DNA of 48,524 nucleotides, taken from contig JAULBX010026086.1 in NCBI GenBank assembly GCA_032358255.1, positions 1 through 48,524 on the forward strand. The letters are read 5' to 3'. The stretch is from Heterotrichella gracilis. Its lineage: Eukaryota; Sar; Xanthophyceae; Tribonematales; Xanthonemataceae. Numbering within the stretch: the stretch's first letter is position 1; the number at the start of each line of letters is the position of its first letter. The notes beneath the pieces are model-generated. The model did not search any database. It was not told the DNA's origin and saw only the letters and a list, made by a program, of their open reading frames with translations. Positions 32,712 through 42,931 of this stretch are shown one piece after another. A program made the position numbers and the translations under genes.

Positions 32712-35700
32712 ATGGAGGAGGGGAGCACCGACAAGTTGCTGCGAACTGTTCTGGCATGGAATTATTTTGACACCGAGAAGAGCGTAGTGGATGGCGTGGG
32801 GGTGGTCAAGAAGCTACCCACCATCCCAACCACATTCAACTCCGTGGAGGTGATCTGCTATTGGTTGGGTTCCATGCCTGGAACCATATGCATCATGCAG
32901 CGTTGGGAGGACCTAAACCCTAACCAGGCCTGGCATATGCTTGCATGCGAGGGGCCTAACCGCTGTCGTTTCAGTATTGTATCGTGCTGCAGTCCACGCT
33001 TGCACTGTAGAAAGTGCAGTGCACACTTGCACACACTGCTCAGCCACCCTACCTGTGCAACTGCTGCTGAGGCCCTTGTGGAAGCTAACCCACCCGAACA
33101 CCAGTGAGTATTTCACTAGCCAGTGCCAACAATGTGTGCGCCTTTTCAACCCTGCTGCCTTGTGTACAACCCTCCCCTCCCCCCCTTTCCTTGCAAAACC
33201 CTATGGCGTGGTTTCGCAGGAGTATGTGGGCGTATTCGAGCCCCTGCTATTGGAGGAGATTGCTGCCCAGCTGCTGAGGGGAAATGAGGAGGGCGCATAC
33301 CCCACACCGCACATGGCGATCGTGGCCATGCATGAACCGGTACCAAAACCCTAGGAACCCTAAGCCCTACACCACACAAGGACACTGTGCACATGCATAC
33401 GCCTGCACAAGGAACCCTATCCATATTGCATTGTCATAGATTGCCAGGGATTTCAAAAAGGCAACCAGTTGCACGCTCCACATGAATGCTGCACTATGCG
33501 CTGCACAAAATACCCTCTTTGAGGGTTCCACTGCCAGGACCACTGCCTAGCACTGACACCAACCCCCTTGCGTGCCGCAGAAGGGGGAGTCGCTGTATGC
33601 CCGCATTACCCTTCACGAGGGTGTGAGCCGTGAATACGCAGACAACGACATCGTGCTGGTCACATCGGAACACCCAGATGTACGTGTGTGGTGATGGGGG
33701 GAGGGGGAGCATGTGGGTGCATATGTCATCCGAGCCCCGGTGCATGCATCCCACCCAGCACCCATCTCAACCCTCACATTACCCACAGAAACCATGCTTT
33801 GGGTGTGGGTGTGTGGGTGTCTGTGGGTGGGCGGTGTGGGCGCACCATTGTTCATTAGGCTGTGAGTCGGGAACATGTAGACAGTAATGTTGTGCTGGTT
33901 CTGGCAGGCCACCCACATGGAGGTGTGAAGGGGGTGGTTGTGTCTGGTTGCACGGGTGTGTGCATGCTGTATTCAGGAGTTGTCGACACAAACCGCGGTG
34001 GGTGAGGTATCATAATCTGTTATCCTGCTATGGGTGTGGATATCATATCATATTGGATGATATGATACTCAAGCGCAGGGCTGCATATGACTCTGATCAC
34101 ATGGGCATGGGGGCAAAATGGGCAGAAACATATAGAGCTCATATCTATGCTGCACTGTATGTTCCCATATAGCTACCTAGCTTACTACACCACAATGCTC
34201 GGCACAAACCCTATTTTTGTGGTTTGCGCAGAAGCACGGCGAGGTGCATGCCATGGGCCTGGTTGAGTCCCACGAGGGGGAGAGCAGCCTGCGGGTGCAC
34301 TTCAGGTTGACTGAGGCGGCGCATGCGGGGAACCGCAAGGAGACCGCGCGGTAGGGGTGGTGTGGTGGTGGTAGTGGTGTAGAGGTTGTGGGGGCGGTGG
34401 TGATTGTGGTGGTTGTCGTTCACAGAGGGTTTTGCATGGGCCTGGCTGAATCTCACGAGTGGGGAGGCAGGGAGAGGGTGCTGTTCAGGTCGCCTGAGGC
34501 GTGCATGCAGGGGAATTGTACTGGTAGGTGGTGGTGGTATGGGCAGGGGGCGCCTTGGCTGGCACTGAAACGCAGGTTCATGCCATGTGGCGCCACTGTC
34601 GGTGGGATGTGGGATGTGGATGCATCCCACATGGGGCACGCATGGGGCACATATGCACCCATAGTTTGTTCTGCAAAGAGGACAAGGACTCCAAACAACC
34701 CTCCACTCCCCTTTCAACAGCATGTGCAGCGTGCACCTGCACCTGCCCCTCATCCCATCTGCCCATGCTTCCATCCCTGAACCCTAAATCTCTTACATCG
34801 TAAACCCTAACTCATCAAACCCTCAACGTGCAACCTCAGCACCCCGCCACCCAACAATACATACATGCAACAGCACGCCATCATTGCAGGAAAGACCCAC
34901 AAGGCACCCAATAACGAGACACACCACACACGCATCACCCCTGTACGCCCGCAGGGTGCGCAGCGTGCGCCAGTACCTCACCCGGCGCGCCGCCTCGCCC
35001 GACGACTCCCCCCCTGTGTGGATGTGCAAGCTCAGCAACCTGTCTACCATACTGCGCGAGTGGACCGCGCTCCACAGCCTGGGTGGGGTACCCTTCAGCC
35101 AGGTGCTGCTCACTGGGAAGGTACGTGTGATCTTGCCATTTGAGCAAGGTTTGGGTTTGGGCTTTTGAGTATTTTTAGGGTCCCTTGGGTGCTGTTCTAA
35201 TGCAATCTCGAGGCTTTGTTTTGATTTGGGCTAAATTGAATGCTGAGGTGGGAGTGCGCCACGTTGCACAGTCTGGGTGTGGTGCCCCTTAGCCAGGCGC
35301 TGCTGACTGGGAAGGTGCGTGCAGGTGTACCTTTAGGGTGTACGGTTTTGGAAATAAGGGTGTTTTTCTGAGACTCTAATTTTTTGCTCTTGCGTGAAAG
35401 CTTTAAATCCTGGCAAAGAAGGCTGCATTCAGGGAAAGTAAGTGGGGATTTGGGGTGCAGGGCTCTGGGCCTAGGGAGTTTGTATGCGAACGGCAAGGGT
35501 ATTTTCAAAACACTGCCAATGTACAACCACAACTTGAGGGTGCACGCTGCTTCGCCTGCCTCACACCCGCAACTCATCTTTGATCTAACCCCACCCCTCC
35601 CCTCCCACAGCCCGCGCCAGCTGGCAGCCACATGGAGGTCCCCGAGGCCATGCGCGGTGCCATGTCAGCGCAGTACAACGCGTCGCAGATGGCGGCGGTG

Positions 35701-38700
35701 ACCAGCGGGCTTGATGGGACGCCGGTGGTGCTGATACAGGTAGGGGTGTAGGGTTCCCGTACGGCCTGCAAAAGTTGCAAAGGTATTGGCAGGGCTACCA
35801 CAAAAGAACTCCATAGAAAGCCCTGAAACCAATGAAGCAATAAATCAGAATTTCAGGTTTTCCTCAGGAATGTGCGACCCCTAAAAAACTTCCATCCCCC
35901 GCTACTGCAGGGCCCTCCTGGGACCGGCAAAACCCGCACCATCCTGGCCCTGTTGAGTATCATCCTGCACTCGGCACCCAAGGGCAGCGTGGGCCTCACC
36001 ACCTACACACCGGCTGAGAAAACACAACCAAGCGCGGAGGATAAGCAGCGGCTGTGGCAGCTCAGCTGTCCCTGGGTGGCGGGGGGCGTGGATGTACGGT
36101 GCGTCCTTTTTGGAACACGGAAAATACCTCACCATACCCTACGGAAGACCCTAGGCGCTGTTCAAGGGGTATAGTTCAGCACGCTTACAGCGTGCATGCC
36201 ATCATCCCCACCCCTTCACCCCTCCAAGGGTAATAAGATAATAATAGGCCCTTTTATTATCTTATCACCTTTGACATTTCCTATCACCCTTGAGCCCTCC
36301 GCCACACCTATTATTATTTTCATAACCTTGACCCCCCACACCCCCACCTCCACCCCCACCCCTCCAGGGACGCGACCCCCCCCAGCCAGGTGGGGGACCC
36401 CTCCACTGCCTGCGGGCTGCTGGACCGCCCACCCCCCACCGCAGTGGGTACTGACACCGGCTGCCGGGCGCGCGTGCTGGTGTGCGCCCCTTCAAACTCC
36501 GCCCTAGATGAGATCGTGCTGCGCATTAGCAAGGGGCTGTACAATAGGTGGGTGCCATAAACCCTAATCCTGATTCCTAAACCCTACAGGTCCTAGGTGC
36601 ATTGGGGTTTCATGCGGGAGAGGTCCTTGGTTGCTTGAATGTGGGGTGCCGGGCGCGCGTGCGCTGTGTGCGCCCCTCCAAGTCTCGCCTTTAATCGTGG
36701 CTGTGATGTAAGTCTTGATTCTCCTGCTTGTATCTCATTCCTAGTGATCTAATTTCCATTTTTTTCCCCACACAGGGCAAGAGTTGTACCCCCAGCGTGT
36801 GGAGAGCTGCGCCTAGTTCTATGACTGACTGCCCCTTTTTCACTGTTATCAACATACTGTATTATGATGCCTTTTTTTATAACTGTGATTCTGTCCCCCA
36901 GGCAGGGCAAGAGGTTCGCCCCCAGCGTTGCACGGGTGGGTGTGAATATGCATCACTGGGTAATTACCAGATACCCGATGTCATTATGATCCGCTGTGAC
37001 TGATCTTTTGCCTTCCATTTTGTGCCCCCCAGGCAGGGCAAGAGCTTTACCCCCAGCGTGGCGCGGGTGGGTGTGAACGTGCATCACTCTGTGGCGCACC
37101 TGTCGCTTGAGGCGGCTGTGGAGGGGCGGGTGGGGGCGGGGGCAAAGGACAAGGTGGGTGTGAATTGGGGGGTGGGAGGTTGGATGGGAATGCGTGGCAG
37201 AAATGGCTTTTACTCAAATTGCATAGACATAAATCCTCACAACCCACCACCAACCCACCCGCTCCCTCCTCCGCCCACCCCCTCCCCCTCCCTCACCCCC
37301 CAATCCCCCACTCCCCTCAGACTGGCCGTCCCCTGGGGCGCCACGAGCGGGACCGCCTGCGCCTGGCCATCCTGGAGGATACCAACGTGGTGTGCTCGAC
37401 GCTGTCCTTTGCTGGCTCCTCGGTGTTTGCGCGGCTGCGGCGCAGGTTCGATGTGGTGATTATTGACGAAGCCGCGCAGGCGGTGGAGCCATCTACACTG
37501 GTGCCCATAACGCACGGGTGCAAGCAGGTAAGGGCGGCGCATGGAAACCCTGTCAAAACCCTAAGGATCCATAGCTATAGTAGGATGCCCAGTGGTGTTT
37601 GCGCGGCTGCGGGGTAATGACGAATGGGTGCAGGCAGGTAAAGGGCGCTGCTTGGACCCTAAATCCTAATGGTTACCGCATAGGAACCCTAATATGACCC
37701 TGGCGGAGAACCCTATGGTAGAAACCCTTACATAAACCCTAAACCCTGGTCGCAGGTGTTCCTTGTGGGCGACCCTGTGCAGCTCCCTGCAACAGTCATA
37801 TCCACACGCGCGGCAGCACATGGCTACGATGGATCCATGTTCAAGAGGCTGCAGACGGCGGGCCACCCGGTGCAGGTGGGGTGAAATGTGGATGGGGGGG
37901 CTGGGGCTGGGGAGTACTCTAGGGTTTGGTTAACATCCAGCTAGGAATTTATCGCTACATAACCACACCAAAGCCAGGGATTCCCCGTCCCTCGTCGCAA
38001 GTCTAAACACCCAGTACCGTATGCACCCCGCCGTCTGTTCTAAACCCTATTCTAGGGTTGCAGCAACCGATCGCCCCTCCCCCTCCAGCACCGCCTGCAC
38101 TCCGCCATCTCAGAATTTCCACTCCAAGCAGTCCAGAACCCTACCCAAGGGTTTGAAGCAAAGCCCTGCCTTCAGATTTTGTTTTGACACAGGGTTCTGT
38201 CCGCCCGCAGGTCCCAGACACCCTGCACCGCATTTGCATCCACAATCTGTTCTAAACCCTGCCCTAGAATTGGTCCAAATCTCATACCAAGCCCTCCTAC
38301 CCTCAGGTCCTGGATACCCTGTACCGCATGCACCCCGCCATCTCCGCCTTCCCCTCCAAGCATTTCAAAACCCTGTCCCAGGTTTTTGAACAAAATCCTA
38401 CCATTAGGGTTCGTGAAATCCAGGGGTTTCCCTCCCCACAGGTCCTGGACACCCAGTACCGCATGCACCCCGCCATCTCCGCCTTCCCTTCAAAGCAGTT
38501 CTATGGGGGCAGGCTCAAGGACGGGGAGGGGGTGCAGGAGCGCAACACCAAGCCGTGGCACGCCATCCCCTGCCTGGCGCCGCTGGTGGTGTTTGACGTG
38601 CGAGGTGGGTGGCAGTGGGGTGGGGGGTGGGGTGGGTGGGGGAGGCGTGCGGGGTGGGTATGGTGGTGGTGGTGCTTGTCATGTTTGGCGCACGGTGGTG

Positions 38701-40581
38701 GTGGTGGCGATGGGGTGGGTGGTGGCGATGGGGTGGGTGGTGGCCGTTACAAGTTGATTCCTCACGGCGGGTAGGTGGTGGTGCTGGGGTTCAGGGGTAG
38801 GGTTTGTGTAGGCATTCGCCTCTTTTTCATCCTCCCTGATACCTGAAACCCCCACTCCCCGCAGGCAAGGAGAGCATCCCCACCAACAGCGTTTCCCTTG
38901 TAAACGAGGTGGAGGCAACCTTCGTGCTGCACTTGTACAGGGAGCTGGTGGGCAGGCACCCGCAGCTGGCGGCATCAGCGGCCCTGGGCATCATCGCACC
39001 CTACAAGGCGCAGGTGAGTGTGGATGGTGGTGGGATTTGAAACTCTGTAGGTATACAGGGTGCGATGGGTGTGGCGGTTGGGGTGGTTGAAATGCAATTA
39101 TTGGCCCTGGTAGGTTGTAGGAACGTGATGTGTCCTGACCCTAGTCCTTAAATCCCAGACTCCAATGCTTGAGGCTTAAGAGACCCTGCACTCGCCACTT
39201 CTGTGAATGGATCCCCAGATGAATCCCTCACGGAAGCACATGTGGTGTTGTTATGGCCGCCCTGGCCGACGCCTGCTACCTCAAACCCTAAACCCTAATT
39301 CTTCCTCATCCCCAGGTGAATCTCCTGAAGCACAAGTTCAAGGCTGCCCTGGGTGATGCCTACCACACAGTGGTGGATATAAACACAATAGATGGATTCC
39401 AGGTGGGTGGTGGGTGTGGTGGGTGGTGGGTTAGTGGGGGAGGCAGGCAGGGAAGAAGAGGGGTCCTTTTGTGCATAGCTGCATGTGCAGCCAACCGTGT
39501 GCAGCCTAGTCATTAATCACTCGTACCCTCTACCATACTCTCCCCTCTTCTCGATCCCCAGCACTGGGCCGCAAGGAGAAATCCCTCGCCTTCTCCACCA
39601 TCCGCAGCCCATCCCCACCCAAGGGTTTAGGGTTAATGGATTGTAGCCTGATACTCGAAACCTACATTGCCTTGGAAACCCTGCCAAAACCCCCGCAGGG
39701 CCGGTAGGAGGAGGCTGCCAACCCTAAACCCGAATACCCTAAACCCCTAAACCCCTAAAACCCTAAGGTCCCCACCCCAAACCCACTGCAGGGCCGCGAG
39801 AAGGAGGTGGTCATCTTCTCCACCGTGCGCTCCTCCGTGGGCCGCTCCATCGGCTTTGTGGCGGACGAGCGGCGGGTGAACGTGGGGCTCACGCGCGCCC
39901 GCGCCTCGCTGTTTGTGGTGGGCAACGTGCGCGCGCTGGCGCAGGACGAGCGGTGGCACAACCTCATGCGCCACGCGCGGCTGGGGGGCTGCATGTACCA
40001 CGCCACCAAGCCCTTCCCTGAGTTCCTGGAGGGCGCGATCGCGGGCGGTGTGGCGCCGGTGGCGGTGCTGCCGGGGGACAGGGTGCGTGCGGGGTTTGGG
40101 GTAGGGCTTAGGGTTTTGAGTTTGGGTACATGCGGCCCTTGTGCATCCCTCATTGTTTCGCTAGTGGCACCTTGTGTTGGATTAGGGTATAGGGTTTAGG
40201 TTTTTCATCAACTCGCATCCCTACTGGACCAGATTATATTCTATTGGATTTACTTGCCTTGCAGAAAGGGGAGTTTGTGCCAGAGGTGGGGCCAGGGGTA
40301 TATGACGACGAGGAAACATTGTTTAATTATTATATTGGATTATAATTAACTGAGTTCACTTTCCTTTTTCCCAGGAGGAGGAGTTTGTGCCCGAGGCGGA
40401 GCCAGGGGTATATGATGACGAGGATGCGTACAGCGACTATGAGCACATGCCGGAGGAGCATGTGGGTGCTGGTGCACTTGTCCCAGTTGTTCCTGCTGCG
40501 GGTGGGGGTGGTGGGGGGCGCAAGCGGGGTGCGGGTGGGGCGGGAGGTGGTGCGAAGCGGGGGCGCAGGGGGAGGGGCTAG
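32712..40581 (+). CDS. MAA3: Sen1/MAA3-type superfamily 1 RNA/DNA helicase
   Basis: ATP-dependent Upf1-like SF1B helicase; family members resolve RNA-DNA hybrids and aid transcription termination in the nucleus. Sixteen exons: 32712-32849, 33220-33339, 33581-33679, 34232-34350, 34955-35120, 35611-35739, 35911-36098, 36368-36547, 37033-37153, 37321-37527, 37756-37875, 38442-38604, 38865-39013, 39316-39402, 39792-40082 and 40375-40581 (2484 nt, 827 residues). Every join keeps frame. The N-terminus matches MAA3/senataxin (VLAWNYFD, EPLLLEEIAAQL). Helicase motifs are GPPGTGKT (about residue 258), RVLVCAPSNSALDEI (358), VVIIDEAAQAVEP (467), VFLVGDPVQLPAT (490), LDTQYRMHPAIS (532), QGREKEVVIFSTVRS (about 663) and RRVNVGLTRARASL (695). 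The tail is Gly/Arg/Lys-rich (RKRGAGGAGGGAKRGRRGRG). Exon-edge copies fill many introns. Confidence 0.94.
33858..33927 (+). repeat. pseudo-exon copy of helicase exon 3
   Basis: GGCTGTGAGTCGGGAACATGTAGACAGTAATGTTGTGCTGG resembles exon 3 (GGGTGTGAGCCGTGAATACGCAGACAACGACATCGTGCTGG), followed by a CACCCACATGGAGGTGTG version of CACCCAGATGTACGTGTG. It lies 180-250 bases downstream of the exon. Confidence 0.85.
34431..34528 (+). repeat. pseudo-exon copy of helicase exon 4
   Basis: Contains ATGGGCCTGGCTGAATCTCACGAG, GTGCTGTTCAGGTCGCCTGAGGCG and GCATGCAGGGGAA, matching exon 4 (ATGGGCCTGGTTGAGTCCCACGAG, GTGCACTTCAGGTTGACTGAGGCG, GCATGCGGGGAA). It is followed by a GTAGGTGG donor-like site. The protein reading is MGLAESHEW. 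Confidence 0.9.
35250..35322 (+). repeat. pseudo-exon copy of helicase exon 5 end
   Basis: TTGCACAGTCTGGGTGTGGTGCCCCTTAGCCAGGCGCTGCTGACTGGGAAGGTGCGTG copies the exon 5 end (CTCCACAGCCTGGGTGGGGTACCCTTCAGCCAGGTGCTGCTCACTGGGAAGGTACGTG). The donor is retained. Confidence 0.9.
36645..36692 (+). repeat. partial copy of helicase exon 8
   Basis: GTGCCGGGCGCGCGTGCGCTGTGTGCGCCCCTCCAAGTCTCGCC copies exon 8 (GCTGCCGGGCGCGCGTGCTGGTGTGCGCCCCTTCAAACTCCGCC), the segment coding motif Ia. It lies about 100 bases past the exon. Confidence 0.85.
36773..36959 (+). repeat. two pseudo-exon copies of helicase exon 9 start
   Basis: Copy one (36773-36800) reads CAGGGCAAGAGTTGTACCCCCAGCGTG. Copy two (36894-36959) reads CCCCCAGGCAGGGCAAGAGGTTCGCCCCCAGCGTTGCACGGGTGGGTGTGAATATGCATCACT. 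The true exon at 37033 starts AGGCAGGGCAAGAGCTTTACCCCCAGCGTGGCGCGGGTGGGTGTGAACGTGCATCACT. All three carry an acceptor. Confidence 0.93.
37593..37647 (+). repeat. composite copy of helicase exon 10 pieces
   Basis: GTGTTTGCGCGGCTGCGG (exon 10, near 37423-37442) is joined directly to a GGGTGCAGGCAGGTAAAGGGCG version of the exon 10 end and donor (GGGTGCAAGCAGGTAAGGGCGG). The middle of the exon is missing. Confidence 0.8.
38000..38366 (+). repeat. four degenerate copies of the QYRMHP helicase exon start
   Basis: Copies at about 38000-38038 (TQYRMHPAVC), 38086-38136 (degenerate, with CACCGCCTGCACTCCGCCATCTC), 38204-38245 (acceptor GCAG|GTCCCAGACACCCTGCACCGCAT) and 38299-38366 (VLDTLYRMHPAIS then AFPSKHF). 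The true exon begins at 38442 with VLDTQYRMHPAIS. Several copies are followed by AACCCTGCCC or CAAAACCCTG linkers. Confidence 0.95.
39211..39243 (+). repeat. copy of helicase exon 14 acceptor and start
   Basis: ATCCCCAGATGAATCCCTCACGGAAGCACATGTGG resembles the true boundary ATCCCCAGGTGAATCTCCTGAAGCACAAGTTC at 39308, about 96 bases downstream. Confidence 0.8.
39558..39718 (+). repeat. two degenerate copies of helicase exon 15 start
   Basis: The first (39558-39612) carries GGGCCGCAAGGAGAAATCCCTCGCCTTCTCCACCATCCGC, a version of GGGCCGCGAGAAGGAGGTGGTCATCTTCTCCACCGTGCGC. The second (39691-39718) carries CCCCGCAGGGCCGGTAGGAGGAGG. Both lie upstream of the exon at 39792. Confidence 0.85.
39721..39768. 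repeat. CCCTAAA tract before helicase exon 15
   Basis: Five CCCTAAA-like units in 48 bases, about 25 bases before the acceptor at 39791. Confidence 0.9.
40265..40345 (+). repeat. copy of helicase exon 16, possible alternative last exon
   Basis: After a good acceptor (CCTTGCAG) this segment codes KGEFVPEVGPGVYDDEETLF, then NYYIGL and a stop at 40343-40345. Exon 16 codes EEEFVPEAEPGVYDDEDAYS. The copy is in phase with exon 15, so it could serve as an alternative terminal exon without the Gly/Arg tail. Confidence 0.8.
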
Positions 40582-40852
40582 GTACCACTTGGGTGAGCAT
40601 GGGGGAGAGGTAGGGGGTCAGGCCAGGCCCTGGTTGGGTCATCCCGTGTGATGGGATAGGAGGTGGTATCTGCCTGGGTGCGTCCCCATTCTTCAGGGTT
40701 TTTGTAGGGTTTTGGGTTAGAGAACTTGCCATGTGCCACCTTATCTTGACACCCTTAGGGCTGTCTGTCTCAAAAGCATCTAGGGTCCAGGCTAGACCCA
40801 AAGCACGCAGGGCTAACAGCAGTACACAGTTTAGGCTTCCAGGCTGTAGGCT

Positions 40853-42156
40853 TTACAGGCAGTAGTCGACAGCGTGCGTGAGAATGTTTTCAAACACACG
40901 GTTGCCAGGCAAGTGCCACAGCAAGTCAGCAGAGTGGCGTCGGATGGCCTTCAGCCTCTGTTGGTGCTGTTCCAGTGGTAGGTCCAAGATGGACTCGAGG
41001 TGGTGGAGTGTGAAGTTATGCGGCAAGCTGTACGCCAGGTTTGCCCAAGGCACTTTACCCATAAAAGGCAAGCCTGTCACCCACAACTGTTCGCTGACGA
41101 TGATGGGTATTGCACCCACGCGGAGTATATCGTACAGCCTCGAGGTGCTGGCAGTATCGCCGTGGAACACAAAACCAAACCGGGAGTTGCGCAGGAGGTC
41201 GCGGTAAAAGTCGTCACCTAATAGCCTCTTTAGGCAGCATACACACCGCCTCGTCGAGAGGCACTCCTTCTCGTCACACTCGTCGGGGAAGCTGGTGCAC
41301 GCCTTGCCCCATTCGTTGCTCGCAAACATATACGTGAACTTGTACCGTGAGCCCTCTGCCTGAAGGAGCCTGCCAATGTTTCGGTGCGTTCTGTAGTTGG
41401 GGTTGCGGTCAGTGCGGCCAACAAAAAACACGTCGAACGCTCGCTTGGTGAAGGGGATTGCGGCTGGCAGCGGCACGTCAGCCCTTTCGGCCACATAAGG
41501 AAAAGAAACATAGCATCGCCCAAACTGCTTCACTGCCAACGTGGCGTGGCCATTGGGCCTACTGACTCATAGTGGGCCACAGTCATCCTGGCTGCCAGTT
41601 TCCTGAACCCTTCAGGCAGCGGCACTCTGAAGGACTTCCAGTCGAACATCACGATCATGTGGTCCCTCCCCTGGCGAGCCTGGTAGCTGGGCTCACGCAG
41701 CAGCGCTGTGGAAGTCACACTGAGCATTTGCAGTGGGCTGAGGCCGCTGCAGTTGCCCACCCTTGCCGCATATCCCAGTAAGATGGCACAATGAAGAGCG
41801 CAATGGCGGGGTCGGAAGGGTCGCGAACGCGTGCCAAATGCTGCAGCGCGGCCTCGAGAAACCAGACAGGGGGGGAGTTGCAACCGAGCGAGTATTTGAA
41901 AGCAGACACAGTCAGTTCCGATGTGGTCACTGACGAGGAGCAGTTGCCAAGCCAGTCATATTCTGGCCCCTCATACACATAGAAACTTTGTAAAAAACCA
42001 TAAACTTTGTAAGAAAGGTACCGAAGCAAGACCGAAGGAGCCCAAGACGGCCAGCAGCGCAACCCCACCCCACCCCACACATTTGGCATGTGCCAGATGC
42101 CAAGTATTCAAGCGATGCATGCATGCATTATGCATGCGTACGCCCATATATGTCAA
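40853..42156 (-). pseudogene. frameshifted exostosin-family glycosyltransferase copy
   Basis: A tandem homologue of the intact gene at 44809-46077. Three frames hold consecutive parts: YVYEGPEYDWLGNCSSS (from about 41973), then YAARVGNCSGLSPLQML (to about 41540), then FGRCYVSFPYVAERADV to the stop at 40853. Against the intact copy there is one base missing near 41787 and a net two-base gain near 41540. At the N-terminus an AT-rich insertion near 41972-42012 disrupts the signal-peptide join (GWGGVALLAVLGSFGL). Most of the rest is well conserved, including RLYDILRVGAIPIIVSEQL, so loss is recent or some breaks are sequence errors. The 3' UTRs of both copies are also similar. Confidence 0.8.
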
Positions 42157-42544
42157 GACACTGCTGGTAAGTGGGACACTGTTAAGGCTATTGTACCGCT
42201 TGGTTTCAGTGGTTTACGGCCAGTACATACAAGAACCGCCGCCACAGAATGCAAAAACAAATGAAAGGGGAAGGCAAACAAGCAAACGGGGCGGGCAAAA
42301 CAGGCAAGACAGGTGGGCCCCACCTGGTGGGGGACACTGGGTAAGCAGGGGAGCGAAAGACCGCGACCAACTCTACGCCAACGCAACCTGGGAACAAACC
42401 TGCAGAGGCAGCAAACGTTGGCTGTACGGTCAGTACATGCCCCTGCATAGTCACTGTGTGCGGCTGCCAGTGTGGGACATTGTGTGATTGCAATGCCCAA
42501 AACTCAATAGGCCAGGTGGCACCGCAAACGTCCAACTATGGTAA
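42157..42544. other. short intergenic region with no supported gene
   Basis: The strands hold overlapping short frames without domain character. CGGTCAGTACATGC and CGGCCAGTACATAC (near 42427 and 42219) are similar short pieces. I see nothing else. Confidence 0.4.
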
Positions 42545-42931
42545 CTACCTGCACGCTACGTTGCCCAAACATTCAAGGAGGGAGCGCAACTGCGACTGGT
42601 AAGACTTCACTGGACTGGCCCTATTGATATGCAAGGTAATATTAGCGAGTTCTTCTGCAATGGCCATGATTTGTGAGGGACTGCAGTACTTATAGATGTC
42701 GTGCAGCAGTGCGTCAGACCTAGGCAGCCAAGCGTCACGTTGGGGTCCGTAGTCTTGCTTTCTTACTAAGTGGGCCGGTACCCTCTCGCTTGTATTAGCT
42801 TGGAACTGCAGTTGTTGTGGGGACTGCCTTTGGAACCTTGGAGCGAGAAGGCCCCTAGGGTACTCCTGTCTTTGCTGCTGGCTGCATAGACTGGCACAAA
42901 CTGATTTGTGTACCTCACCCACCATGACCAC
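42545..42931 (-). CDS. hypothetical protein or first exon, unknown
   Basis: This 128-residue frame has a protein-like composition in its last 70 residues (WLPRSDALLHDIYKYC, SPSQIMAIAEELANITL). It starts one base before the ATG of the fucosyltransferase-like gene on the other strand. The end (NVACR then a GTAGTT) could be a donor, making it a first exon of a gene I cannot follow further. I do not recognise the family, and it may be a chance frame. Confidence 0.25.
   Translation of the reverse strand: MVMVGEVHKSVCASLCSQQQRQEYPRGLLAPRFQRQSPQQLQFQANTSERVPAHLVRKQDYGPQRDAWLPRSDALLHDIYKYCSPSQIMAIAEELANITLHINRASPVKSYQSQLRSLLECLGNVACR

Noticed and set aside
39721..39768. Telomere-like tracts as a true chromosome end
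   Set aside because: The tracts are short, imperfect and inside genes on both sides; no long terminal array is present.
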